The notes beneath the pieces are model-generated. The model was not told where the DNA came from. It did no database searches and saw nothing but the letters and a program-made list of their open reading frames with translations. Both the position numbers and the translations under genes were made by a program. A stretch of 64,000 nucleotides of DNA, from NCBI RefSeq assembly GCF_014284305.1, contig NZ_JACOFW010000003.1, forward strand, positions 210,476 through 274,475, read 5' to 3'. The DNA comes from Affinundibacterium seohonense (lineage in GTDB: Bacteria > Pseudomonadota > Gammaproteobacteria > Burkholderiales > Burkholderiaceae_D). Shown one piece after another: positions 18,617-26,949 of the stretch (its first letter is position 1; every line of letters starts with the position of its first letter).

Positions 18617-19297
18617 TCATTGGATGTACTGAAGCGGAGATTCAGCGCATTGAAAATCAGGATGGGTAGCATTTGGCGCTGATGTCACATCACTTGCGGC
18701 GGTTTGTTCCTCCAGCCGACGCACAAGCCGCGCCTCGGTTGGCAAAAGCTGTAATGGATTCTTTATGGGTTTAATAGTTGCAACCGGATCGACTGATTCC
18801 TGCCTCATATCAAAGGTGTAAAGGAGCCTCTTTTCTCCCCCAACATATGCGTAAGCGTACGCAATCAAAACCTTCCCATTGATCTCGCCTTCAATTAACA
18901 CCGGTGCGAGTAGTGGATTTAACGAGCAAACACCAAGATTGAACATTTCTCCAGAGACTTTGCCTCTCTCCGATGACATCGTGAGTTCGAGTGGCAAGTC
19001 TGACTGCCGGAAGTCTTCAATATTTCCTTCCTCTCGACTCGACCAAGTACCAGTCCATTTCGCATCATCAAAGTACCATCCAAGAAAGGTGTTGTAGGTC
19101 GTTCTTACCTCAGATGGTAGTGTGCGCATGTTTTTCAGACTGTCAACACCCTGAAGTAATACAAAAGAGCCTAGCGCTCCCATAGCTGCAAATGCTCCAG
19201 CCCAGAGTACTCGTGAGCTAAGAAATGCAGGCCCGCGGCCAATCTTTGGTTGGGGCAATTCACGGCGACGCCAAGGTAGTTCGTTTTTAGGTTTCAC
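18617..19297 (-). CDS. Integron cassette 3: single-pass membrane protein of unknown function
   Basis: 226 residues: a short cytoplasmic basic N terminus (MKPKNELPWRRRELPQPK), one transmembrane helix at about residues 28-50, then an outside domain of about 170 residues containing WYFDDAKWTGTWSSREEG, reminiscent of a small beta-barrel or lipocalin-like strand pattern. I do not recognise a family. It lies between attC2 (upstream) and attC3 (downstream) and starts 34 bp after the cassette boundary. It has no promoter of its own that I can see, so expression may depend on upstream cassettes. Confidence 0.75.
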   Translation of the reverse strand: MKPKNELPWRRRELPQPKIGRGPAFLSSRVLWAGAFAAMGALGSFVLLQGVDSLKNMRTLPSEVRTTYNTFLGWYFDDAKWTGTWSSREEGNIEDFRQSDLPLELTMSSERGKVSGEMFNLGVCSLNPLLAPVLIEGEINGKVLIAYAYAYVGGEKRLLYTFDMRQESVDPVATIKPIKNPLQLLPTEARLVRRLEEQTAASDVTSAPNATHPDFQCAESPLQYIQ

Positions 19298-19331
19298 TTC
19301 GTAAGTTCGCTCTTTGTCAGTAGTTGTTGCA

Positions 19332-19421
19332 GCTTAACGTCGAATTGAAAGGCGCGCGCACCGATCAATATATTCTAAAGAGATGCTTATATGCGCGTCA
19401 TTTTCGAATGTCATGTTAGCA
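19332..19421 (-). other. attC site of cassette 2
   Basis: Minus-strand order: R'' TGCTAAC (19421-19415), then an imperfect palindrome pairing CATTCGAAAATGACGCGCA with TGCGCGCGCCTTTCAATTCG, then R' GTTAAGC (19338-19332), which matches GTTRRRY. About 90 bp. R'' begins 2 bp inside the end of the DUF4917 ORF region, as is usual for cassettes. Confidence 0.85.
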
Positions 19422-19422
19422 C

Positions 19423-20448
19423 TCATTTGCCCCATACCTTTGCGCTGGAAGCATCGAAATATGAAACAGAGAGGCCTACCTTTCCTCGACGGGCGTTGAT
19501 CATTTGATTGGCGCGGCGGGTAATACGCTTATTCGCCTCACTCAAAGGGTCGCCATAAAGGCCTATGTAAACATGCGCAATCTTGCCCTTCTCAATACGT
19601 TTGATGTAGTGCTCATCGTTTTCGGCCAACGAGTGTCCGTAGATAAATAACGCACCTCCAATGCTACAAAAACTGCGGTAGGCTTTTGCCAAATAGTCGT
19701 TATGTCGTATTCGCTCATACTTTTCGGCACTCGTTCCTTCAGAAACAAATATTGGATAAAAATCTTTGGAGAGTGCGTGCCGAATTTGATCAATTAGTCT
19801 GACCCCGGTGTTATTCCATGTGTACTTCTGAATCTCCGTTCCGGCATCAAAAACATGCAAAGCTCCATGAAGAAAGTGGGTGTTCTGCTCATGGCTTTGG
19901 CTTGGTTCCCAAACAACGTAGTCAGCATCGTAATCATCTGATGATTTCCGAAACCCATCATCCGACCATGAGTCCTCGCCCTCTGGGGTATGCATAAGCA
20001 CCCAATAGAGGAGAAGATCGTAATTGAAAGTGTATATCGAAGTGAAATGCGAGATGAACTCTCGGCACGCTGCATATTCCACTTCAGTTAACTCACCTGG
20101 GAAGGACGGATGGCTGTTCGCAATTGTCTGTACGAGTAGTTCACGAAGACCGTTGGCATCACTCTCCAGCATATCGAGAAATGATTCTGCAACGCCACCG
20201 TACGCCGACAATATTTTCTTGGTATCTCGAAGAGCTTTGATTACGCGTTCAAAATCTTGCGTCCCCAACGCTTCGAAGGCAAGTTTCGCCGTAGGCGATA
20301 GCTTTGAAAAATCGGCCTCCTCGTACAGTTTTCCATATTGGAAAATGTCAGGGCGGCAAGCGATGCTAAAGCCATTTCCCAACAAAAGATGACGCTGGTT
20401 GTAGCTTTGAGCTTCTGCTATCGCGTTAGCAAATGTGAGTAGTGTCAT
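19423..20448 (-). CDS. Integron cassette 2: DUF4917-type Sir2-like protein
   Basis: 341 residues, no signal peptide. The motif order matches a Sir2/STALD-type Rossmann domain: LLLGNGFSIA (GNG at 24-26, Ser28), YTFNYDLLLYW (Asn142, Asp144), FLHGALH (His194-Gly195) and IYGHSLAENDEHY (Gly271, Ser273, Asp278). These correspond to the GAGxS, TxNxD and HG elements of Sir2 NAD-binding enzymes. Proteins of this type often occur in phage-defence settings, so an NAD-consuming or nucleotide-sensing role is plausible but unproven. The ATG lies 7 bp after attC1, so translation starts right at the cassette edge. Confidence 0.8.
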   Translation of the reverse strand: MTLLTFANAIAEAQSYNQRHLLLGNGFSIACRPDIFQYGKLYEEADFSKLSPTAKLAFEALGTQDFERVIKALRDTKKILSAYGGVAESFLDMLESDANGLRELLVQTIANSHPSFPGELTEVEYAACREFISHFTSIYTFNYDLLLYWVLMHTPEGEDSWSDDGFRKSSDDYDADYVVWEPSQSHEQNTHFLHGALHVFDAGTEIQKYTWNNTGVRLIDQIRHALSKDFYPIFVSEGTSAEKYERIRHNDYLAKAYRSFCSIGGALFIYGHSLAENDEHYIKRIEKGKIAHVYIGLYGDPLSEANKRITRRANQMINARRGKVGLSVSYFDASSAKVWGK

Positions 20449-20454
20449 GGTGAG

Positions 20455-20544
20455 TGCTAACGCAAAAGTGATGTGCGCCGCGGACTGCAGCTAGCACAAA
20501 GAATGGCAAATAATACGGCGTCACTACCGACTGTTTTGTTATGC
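20455..20544 (-). other. attC site of cassette 1
   Basis: Minus-strand order: R'' GCATAAC (20544-20538), which contains the TAA stop of the cassette 1 ORF; a palindrome pairing GGTAGTGACGCCG with CGGCGCACATCAC; and R' GTTAGCA (20461-20455). About 90 bp. Confidence 0.85.
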
Positions 20545-20892
20545 ATCTCCAATTCCCTTATACGTTGCTTTATTATTTTTAAATCCAATTATCGCGTAGG
20601 TGTCAAAAAAAACTTTGAAAGTAAGAAAATAAGTCGCCTGACTATTTTGCACAGCTTTACAATCACCATACCAAACGTTCATTTCACACAAAGATGGTTT
20701 TTCGCCCCGATCCGCCAATGGTCGGCTCTCACCGAATATTTCTATCACTTGGTCTTCGCTCATTCCAATTTCAACTTTGTAATATGGATAAGTCACACAA
20801 AAAGAAAAAGCCTCTAATATTGCGACGAGAAGAAGTACGATCCCACCAATCCAAAGAGTGAATATTTTTAGTTTGCGAAAAATTGAATTCAT
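20539..20892 (-). CDS. Integron cassette 1: small membrane-anchored protein with BamE/SmpA-like motif
   Basis: 117 residues from the ATG at 20892; a GTG at 20913 would add seven. It has one N-terminal transmembrane helix (residues 10-30), then about 85 residues outside the membrane. The segment IGMSEDQVIEIFGES resembles the GMT-x-DQV-x-x-x-LG turn of BamE/SmpA/OmlA-like domains, but the protein lacks a lipobox and the rest is not convincing. First cassette after attI, hence closest to any cassette promoter. Function unknown. Confidence 0.7.
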   Translation of the reverse strand: MNSIFRKLKIFTLWIGGIVLLLVAILEAFSFCVTYPYYKVEIGMSEDQVIEIFGESRPLADRGEKPSLCEMNVWYGDCKAVQNSQATYFLTFKVFFDTYAIIGFKNNKATYKGIGDA

Positions 20893-20957
20893 AGGCACAT
20901 GTAGTCTTGACACTTCAAATTACATAAATTTACGACTGATTACGTATTCTCATTGAT

Positions 20958-20964
20958 GCATAAC
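20958..20964 (-). other. attI / cassette 1 junction core
   Basis: Minus-strand GTTATGC, preceded by CACA-rich sequence next to intI. It is the exact complement of R'' GCATAAC in attC1, so the recombination point is between G and TT of this core, and cassette 1 begins here. The attI site occupies roughly 20958-21060. Confidence 0.75.
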
Positions 20965-21066
20965 GTGTTTTCCGCGACCATTCGTCGAATAAAACCGACA
21001 CAGTTCGCATAAATTTTTAAAAAATATTCTTAAAGCCCTTTTGCAGCAAGGCTCTTCATGGGTGCA

Positions 21067-21082
21067 CTGCATATTTAATCAG
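21067..21082 (+). promoter_or_regulatory. Candidate LexA (SOS) box upstream of intI
   Basis: CTGCATATTTAATCAG has the CTG-N10-CAG layout of the proteobacterial LexA operator with an AT-rich core, and ends 13 bp before the intI start codon. SOS control of integron integrases is established in other bacteria. The match is imperfect (CTGC rather than CTGT). Confidence 0.55.
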
Positions 21083-21095
21083 TATTAAATTTTCT

Positions 21096-22085
21096 ATGAA
21101 AACCGACACTGCAATCCCTTTGCATTCTACCAAGCTTCTGGATCGAGTCAAGGAAGCAATTCGGTATAAACACTATAGCGCCAGCACCGAACAAGTGTAT
21201 GTGTATTGGTGTCGTTCCTATATTCGATTTCATCGATTGAGGCATCCAAAAGATATGGGTGCAGCAGAAGTGGCGGTCTTTCTGAGCTATCTCGCCAATG
21301 AAAAAGCGTTGTCGGCATCGACGCATAAGCAAGCACTCGCGGCACTTCTATTCTTATACAAACACGTTCTCCGAATTGATCTGCCTTGGCTCAATGCGAT
21401 TGGTACGCCTCGTGCAAGTCATCGCTTGCCTGTCGTGCTGTCCACTGAAGATATCAGCACATTGTTTTCTCATTTGTCTGACGTGCATTTGTTATTGGCG
21501 AAGCTGTTATACGGTACAGGAATGAGACTTAATGAGGCGCTCAATTTGCGTGTCAAAGATCTGGATTTTCCGAATCAGACTATTACCGTGAGAGAGGGTA
21601 AAGGAAAGAAGGATCGCAGTCTGATGCTGCCAGTTGCGCTGTTGGAGTTGCTCAATGCGCAGCTGGCGTTTGCCAATAGCATATGGGCTAAAGATCGTGC
21701 CGCTAATGTAGCCGACGTTCCTTTGCCGTCGAACATCGCTCGTCTTTATCCGACAGTGGGGCAAACTTGGGCTTGGTATTGGGTATTTCCACAGACGCGC
21801 TATACGATAGATCCAGCATCGGGTAGGAACGTTCGCGAGCATTTGACTGATCGCAGTTTTCAACGTGCTTTTACCACTGCAAAAGTACGCGCTGGCATCA
21901 ATCTAGCCGCTACGCCACATACCTTACGCCACTCGTTTGCCACCCATCTGCTGCAATCAGGCTGCGATATTCGTACAATTCAAGAACTATTGGGACACGC
22001 GGACCTGAGCACCACAATGATTTACACACATGCAGGCAACATTCATAGCAATACTCGCAGCCCTTTGGATAGTCTCTACAAGTAA
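21096..22085 (+). CDS. intI: Integron integrase (IntI-type tyrosine recombinase)
   Basis: 329 residues, the usual IntI length. Catalytic set Arg144 (GTGMRLNEAL), His275 and Arg278 (PHTLRHSF), His301 (LLGHADLST) and nucleophile Tyr310 (TMIYTH) is complete. The IntI-specific insertion that separates these enzymes from XerC/D is present between boxes I and II, at about residues 195-250 (including WAWYWVFPQTRYTIDP). The gene is divergent from its cassette array, as in mobile and chromosomal integrons, with attI upstream and a candidate LexA box next to the start. Nothing indicates truncation, so the integron could still be active. Confidence 0.95.
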   Translation: MKTDTAIPLHSTKLLDRVKEAIRYKHYSASTEQVYVYWCRSYIRFHRLRHPKDMGAAEVAVFLSYLANEKALSASTHKQALAALLFLYKHVLRIDLPWLNAIGTPRASHRLPVVLSTEDISTLFSHLSDVHLLLAKLLYGTGMRLNEALNLRVKDLDFPNQTITVREGKGKKDRSLMLPVALLELLNAQLAFANSIWAKDRAANVADVPLPSNIARLYPTVGQTWAWYWVFPQTRYTIDPASGRNVREHLTDRSFQRAFTTAKVRAGINLAATPHTLRHSFATHLLQSGCDIRTIQELLGHADLSTTMIYTHAGNIHSNTRSPLDSLYK

Positions 22086-22281
22086 GTTCGTTGTGCACCC
22101 TTTTGTTGCCGTTTTTCTCTAATAGACAACGTGCCTCTCCACCTCACCGCAATGCATTTCTCGTTTCTTAAAATGCGCTAGTCCAAACGTTGACGCAGCT
22201 TGCAACTGCATAGCGCTTTTCCGTGCAATAGAATAGCTCATTTTAAATGCAACTTGTTGACTCGTTTGATACAAATACCCA

Positions 22282-23412
22282 TTACCCCGCACAAGCCAAC
22301 CAAGCCTCTACTTTAGGCCGTATCGCCCGTTCAAGTGCCGCACCTTTTGTGAAGGTACCAAGTTCTCCCTGACGAGCGAGTATGCCGACATAGGATTTAC
22401 TTCTATCCCAAAATGGATAAGCGCCGTAGGCGCCGGGACTAGAAATACGCGTCGCTGGTGCGCAATTAAAACTGGTACTTTGACATTCATGCCAGTAGCC
22501 AAATCCGTAATGCCATACTTCACCCAAGGCGGCGGCAGGTGAGTAAACGAGTTTTGCGGTGGCGGTACGATCTGTCAGAAATTGTGCCATCGATGTCGGG
22601 TTTAACAATCGCCCTTTTTTGAGCGCTGAGAGAAAATCTAGATACTCTTCCCCTGTCCAATGCATGCCTCCAGCCAAACGTGGATTGCTCAACGACGGTA
22701 AATCATAACTGGCATTTTTGAATAAGCCAGTCTGTTGTTTAAACTCGCTAAAAACGTCCTGCCAAGAGGCGACGCCGCGTGCCTTGATCGCCATTAAACC
22801 TGCGACTTGCAAATGTGTGCTGGCGTAATAAAATTCGCTGCCAGGAATAATCTGATTGCCAGCATTCGAATTAGCAATCGTATTCACGCAAGATTCAAAA
22901 TTAATAAAGCCAGCGTTCACACATAAAGGCTCCTCAGTTAGCCCCGACGTAAAGCTAAGCAAATTAGCTAAATTCATCGTCGCCAATGGCGAACTTGCTG
23001 CGATCGGCCAATTGCTGATGCGATCTTGCGGTTTGTCGTCTAATTTAAGATAACCCTGCTCCACTAAGCGCAAAATAATCACCGCGCTTACCAGTTTGGA
23101 AGTCGATGCAGATTCATATGAGGTCTGCATACGAGAGCTGCCGCGTTGATACACATAACGGCGACCATCATCACGCTCGACACCAAATGAAAAATCGGTA
23201 TCGCTCACCAACTGGGCAAATTGACTATTCATCTCTGATTCTAGCTGTGTCACCGAACAATTATTACCAGGCGTGCTTGGTGTCGTCGGCGTACCGGTCG
23301 TTGGATTGCTACTTGCATTTCCGCCACCGCACGCGGTACAAAATAGCATCGCAATTAGCACAGTGAGTTGGCGTGATCGGAAAGCTTTGTGGGTCAGTGG
23401 CGCTATCAACAT
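22282..23412 (-). CDS. Serine hydrolase of the class C beta-lactamase/PBP-like fold, lipoprotein
   Basis: 376 residues. The N terminus has a hydrophobic stretch with Cys28 in CTACGGG, a plausible though non-ideal lipobox, followed by a Thr/Pro linker typical of lipoproteins. Nucleophile Ser103 and Lys106 form the SxxK motif (ASTSK), and YYAS (about residue 197) occupies the YxN position; a KTG-like third box is not clear. It is probably an esterase or D-peptidase-like hydrolase rather than an antibiotic-resistance enzyme. Monocistronic on the minus strand, next to the integron but outside the attC array. Confidence 0.75.
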   Translation of the reverse strand: MLIAPLTHKAFRSRQLTVLIAMLFCTACGGGNASSNPTTGTPTTPSTPGNNCSVTQLESEMNSQFAQLVSDTDFSFGVERDDGRRYVYQRGSSRMQTSYESASTSKLVSAVIILRLVEQGYLKLDDKPQDRISNWPIAASSPLATMNLANLLSFTSGLTEEPLCVNAGFINFESCVNTIANSNAGNQIIPGSEFYYASTHLQVAGLMAIKARGVASWQDVFSEFKQQTGLFKNASYDLPSLSNPRLAGGMHWTGEEYLDFLSALKKGRLLNPTSMAQFLTDRTATAKLVYSPAAALGEVWHYGFGYWHECQSTSFNCAPATRISSPGAYGAYPFWDRSKSYVGILARQGELGTFTKGAALERAIRPKVEAWLACAG

Positions 23413-23706
23413 AAATCACCTATCTTGGAGAAAAGTAGAGCACAAGTGGAAAGAATGCGCTAAGCATAAATCGAGTCGATCCTTGTCACAGTACTTTTTA
23501 CAAACAATTACAGGACTGAACACTTTCTTACTAAGATGACCTCAAGTGTTGTCTGCCGATCCATTTTCATGCCCTAAATACAAAAATTGCGGTATTCTCA
23601 GCCTTAAGCCTCCCAAACCGATAAGCCCACATTTCTGCGCAAATTAAAACCAATTCAAAGCATTTTTATACAACATTGCTTACCACATTCTTAGACAGGA
23701 TACGTC

Positions 23707-25536
23707 ATGGCATTCAAGAAACGCTTGCATCTTAGTTGTTTGAGCATCGCCCTACTTTCTGCGGCTAACATCATCACACCCAGTATCAGTCTTGCCGCAC
23801 AAGGGCAAGTAGCAATGAGCCAGACACAAGCCCAGAAACAGCTCAATCAATTGGCTGATGCGTATTACGAATCTCGCGCCAAGTTTGATCCGCTGCTATT
23901 TGCAAGTATTAATGGCGATAACCGCTACGATAGTCAACTGGCAATCAGTATCGCGCCGCAAAACCGTGCTAAGCACTTTGCAGACATGCATAAAATGCAG
24001 GCGCAATTGAGAAGTATCGTGCGCACTCAACTCAGTGATAAAGACCAGCTAAATTATGATTTGCTGTCTTATGAGATAGACAGTGCGCTGCACCTTGAAC
24101 ATTTCCCCGAGCATTTATTACCGATTAATCAAATGGATAATGTACCAAGCACGTTGGCCAATTTTGCTGGTGGCGATGGCTCTCAGCCATTAAAAACCGT
24201 GCCACAGTATTATGCGTATCTGGCACGTCTCAATGTATTACCCGCTTGGATAGAACAAGCGATTAAGAATATGCGTGAAGGCATACAGCGCGGCATCGTT
24301 CAACCCAAAGCGATCACCTTAGCGATGCTGCCACAATTTAAGGCACTACCAAATGCTAACGCAGAAGCCAGTATTTTTTACACACCAATCAAGAATTTAC
24401 CGGCTCAATTTTCAGCAGCCGACAAGCAGAAACTGACAAAAGCCTACAGCCAAGCGATCCGTACCAAACTGACACCAGCCTTGCAAAGACTGGTGCATTT
24501 TTTAGAGACGGACTATCTGGCTGCAGGACGCGATACTAGCGGTTACAGTGCCTTACCAAATGGCGCGGCTTGGTACCAAATGCGGATTAAAAATAACACC
24601 ACCACCGATTTAACGCCCGATCAGATCCATGCACTCGGAATACAAGAAGTCGCTCGCATTCAACAGCAATGGGCAGAACTGGGTCCCAAACTCGGCTATA
24701 CCGGGCCGGCAATTGACCTACCGCAATGGGTCAGTAGCCAGGAAAAGTTCAAATCGTTTACCAGCGATACCGAGATTCTCAATGCCTATCGTCAGATTGA
24801 CGCCCAAGTGCAGCAAAAATTGCCGGAACTATTTAGTTTGCTTCCCAAAGGCAAAATGGAATTGCAGTTAGAGCCGGAACTCAGCCGTGCCACCGCATCC
24901 GATCACTACACGCCACCATCTGCAGACGGTTCGCATCCTGGTATCTTTTGGCCTGTAGTCAATGACCCAAAACAATACAGCCGGGTCGGTATGGTCACTT
25001 TATTTTTACACGAGGGGCAACCAGGTCATCATTTACATGCGGCACTCCTAAAAGAAATAGATTTACCAAAATTTCGCAAGTTCAATACTGAAAATCTAAA
25101 CAGTGCTGCCTTCACCGAGGGCTGGGCTTTGTATTCCGAAACCTTAGGTCGCGAACTAGGTTTTTACGATAACCCAGAAGCGTATTTCGGCCATTTAAAC
25201 GACGAACTCATGCGCGCGGTTCGTTTAGTCGTTGATACTGGCATACATGCAAAAGGCTGGACACGTGAAGCGGCGATTGCGTACATGCAAAAGAACCTTG
25301 GCTATTCTGAAGCCAGGGCAAAAAATCAAATTGAGCGCTATATGGTTTTACCAGGGCAAGCCCTTAGCTACAAACTTGGCGCACGCAAAATACTTGAGTT
25401 GCGCTCACGTGCACAGCAAGCACTTGGCGCGAAGTTCACATTGCCCAAGTTTCATGAAATTGTCATTGGCGATGGCACTTTACCCATGCCCATTTTAGAG
25501 ACCCAGATCGAGAAGTGGATTGCAAAAAGCAAGTAA
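23707..25536 (+). CDS. DUF885-family secreted zinc metallopeptidase-like protein
   Basis: 609 residues with a Sec signal peptide (cleavage near SLAAQ). The zincin signature HEGQPGHHLH (His435/Glu436) and the downstream EGWALYSE (Glu about 471) are the hallmark of DUF885 proteins, which are related to M3-like or carboxypeptidase-Taq-like helical zincins. Length and the C-terminal GQALSYKLG block are as in full-length members. It probably degrades peptides in the periplasm. Two solute-binding-like genes follow on the same strand after short spacers. Confidence 0.85.
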   Translation: MAFKKRLHLSCLSIALLSAANIITPSISLAAQGQVAMSQTQAQKQLNQLADAYYESRAKFDPLLFASINGDNRYDSQLAISIAPQNRAKHFADMHKMQAQLRSIVRTQLSDKDQLNYDLLSYEIDSALHLEHFPEHLLPINQMDNVPSTLANFAGGDGSQPLKTVPQYYAYLARLNVLPAWIEQAIKNMREGIQRGIVQPKAITLAMLPQFKALPNANAEASIFYTPIKNLPAQFSAADKQKLTKAYSQAIRTKLTPALQRLVHFLETDYLAAGRDTSGYSALPNGAAWYQMRIKNNTTTDLTPDQIHALGIQEVARIQQQWAELGPKLGYTGPAIDLPQWVSSQEKFKSFTSDTEILNAYRQIDAQVQQKLPELFSLLPKGKMELQLEPELSRATASDHYTPPSADGSHPGIFWPVVNDPKQYSRVGMVTLFLHEGQPGHHLHAALLKEIDLPKFRKFNTENLNSAAFTEGWALYSETLGRELGFYDNPEAYFGHLNDELMRAVRLVVDTGIHAKGWTREAAIAYMQKNLGYSEARAKNQIERYMVLPGQALSYKLGARKILELRSRAQQALGAKFTLPKFHEIVIGDGTLPMPILETQIEKWIAKSK

Positions 25537-25631
25537 ATTGATGACAGTAAGTAAAACGCCTTTGTACTGATTGCAGTCACATTGCATGACACAAAGGTTC
25601 AATATCAATGTACAAATAAAATAGGGCTGCT

Positions 25632-26387
25632 ATGAAGCATTACCTGAATTCACTTTTGAGTTTGAGCTTGCTGTTACTAACATGTCCAGTAACCGCAGCC
25701 GAACTCAAAATTGCGTTCGCCAGCGACAGGGCACCCTATTGTTTTCGCAAAGATAATGTCGATCAAGGCATAGAAATAGATTTATTACGACAAATTATGG
25801 CACTGGCTGGCCACACTATTTCTGTAACGACGATGCCTAAAGTACGTCTCATTAAAGCAGCCAAAAACAAGGAAGTCGATGCTGCTGCCACAGTACAAGA
25901 TAACAAGGACAAGCAATTGTTTTTCTCTGAGTCTTATTTGGAATTTCAAAATATCGTGATGAGTAAAAGCAGTCAGGGGATTCAGCTCAATAACTTGAAT
26001 GATCTCAAGCAGTTTAGTTTTATTATTTGGCAAGATGGTTGGAAAAATCTCGGGCGCGAGTTTGAGGCGGCATATCGTCCCGATACCAACGGTGTCTTTC
26101 CCAAAAATTACAACCAGGCCTTTAGCCAGGTAAGCCAAAACAAAATGTTTTGGGCGGATCGCGTGCAATTGATCATCATTGATAAAACCATCTTTGAACA
26201 CTATCGGCGCCAGTTAGGAAATGAGTTTGATACGACAGTCCCGCTGACCTTCCACGACATTATCAAAACCAAGACACCGTATAGCGTTGTATTTAACGAT
26301 GTCGACTTACGCGATCAATTTAACGATGGTTTGCGAAAAATACGTAGCAATGGCACTTATCAAAAAATTCTCGATGCTTATAAATGA
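25632..26387 (+). CDS. Periplasmic solute-binding protein-like (SBP family 3)
   Basis: 251 residues with a signal peptide ending at VTAAEL. LKIAFASDRAPYCF...IEIDLLRQI is the standard opening of family 3 amino-acid-type binding proteins, and the C terminus GLRKIRSNGTYQKILDAYK is also typical. No permease or ATPase genes are adjacent, so it is an orphan binding protein; such proteins may feed a distant transporter or act in sensing. Confidence 0.75.
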   Translation: MKHYLNSLLSLSLLLLTCPVTAAELKIAFASDRAPYCFRKDNVDQGIEIDLLRQIMALAGHTISVTTMPKVRLIKAAKNKEVDAAATVQDNKDKQLFFSESYLEFQNIVMSKSSQGIQLNNLNDLKQFSFIIWQDGWKNLGREFEAAYRPDTNGVFPKNYNQAFSQVSQNKMFWADRVQLIIIDKTIFEHYRRQLGNEFDTTVPLTFHDIIKTKTPYSVVFNDVDLRDQFNDGLRKIRSNGTYQKILDAYK

Positions 26388-26949
26388 GCGTCTTAAACAT
26401 CAATTACACTCTTTCACAAAAAGCTCGTACAAGTTGTACACGAAGCAGGCAAGCCTCATTCGCATTTGAATCAGAGACGCGTGCGTTAAGAAATTCGAAA
26501 GCTTTTGACAAGCTATAGCCAAACCTGCAGTCCAGCTCCCACTTCTACTCAACGCTATCGCATGCAGAGCCACTCAAGAAGTATCAAAACAACTTTAAAT
26601 AAAAATAATGTCTAAAGCACTGATACGCGATATCGGACATTCCACTCCGTAAAACCCACCGTTCATCCCAAAGGACTTGCATAGTTTTCGCAGGAATCGG
26701 ACACTACTTTCGAATCAATTGTACATACAAGTTAATTTTGTCTGTACTCGTTGTTTCAATCTCCCTTTTTCGTCATCTCAAGTTGTCTTGGGATGACGTT
26801 TTTTTCGCCTCAACAAAAGTCCACTAGCCTAAATGTTTTGGTTTTTTTGGCAAACACCCCTATACTTTCTTCAAAGAAAGCAGCGGCAAATCGAGTCCTA
26901 TAGTGGACGCTAACGAACTAATGCAGTTGTAGCATAAGTGGTACAACCA
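26388..26949. other. Gene-free spacer with orphan terminator and a promoter-like site
   Basis: No supported ORF. A terminator-like hairpin with a T-run at 26771-26805 has no gene in front of it for nearly 400 bp. Further on, TTGGTT (26838-26843) and TATACT (26861-26866) with 17-bp spacing form a promoter-like pair for the gene at 26950, followed by a CTTTCTT-CA-AAGAAAG palindrome at 26865-26880. Confidence 0.4.
26771..26805 (+). terminator. Orphan Rho-independent terminator
   Basis: CGTCATCTCAAG-TTGT-CTTGGGATGACG pairs over 12 bp with one G-T wobble and is followed by TTTTTTT. No coding gene ends just before it, so it may end a small RNA or a long 3' leader. Confidence 0.65.

Larger units (their letters stand above)
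18453..22085. mobile_element. Chromosomal integron: intI plus three gene cassettes
   Basis: The integrase gene (+) is divergent from three minus-strand ORFs, each followed by a palindromic attC. In every cassette the attC R'' box is the exact complement of that cassette's own leading core: GCATAAC/GTTATGC for cassette 1, TGCTAAC/GTTAGCA for cassette 2, and GCTTAAC/GTTAAGC for cassette 3. This is the defining signature of integrated cassettes. The array is short, and the outermost attC R' is degenerate. Confidence 0.9.

Noticed and set aside
22282..23412. Antibiotic-resistance beta-lactamase in an integron
   Set aside because: It lies on the wrong side of intI, has no attC, and lacks a clear KTG box; it looks like a general serine hydrolase.
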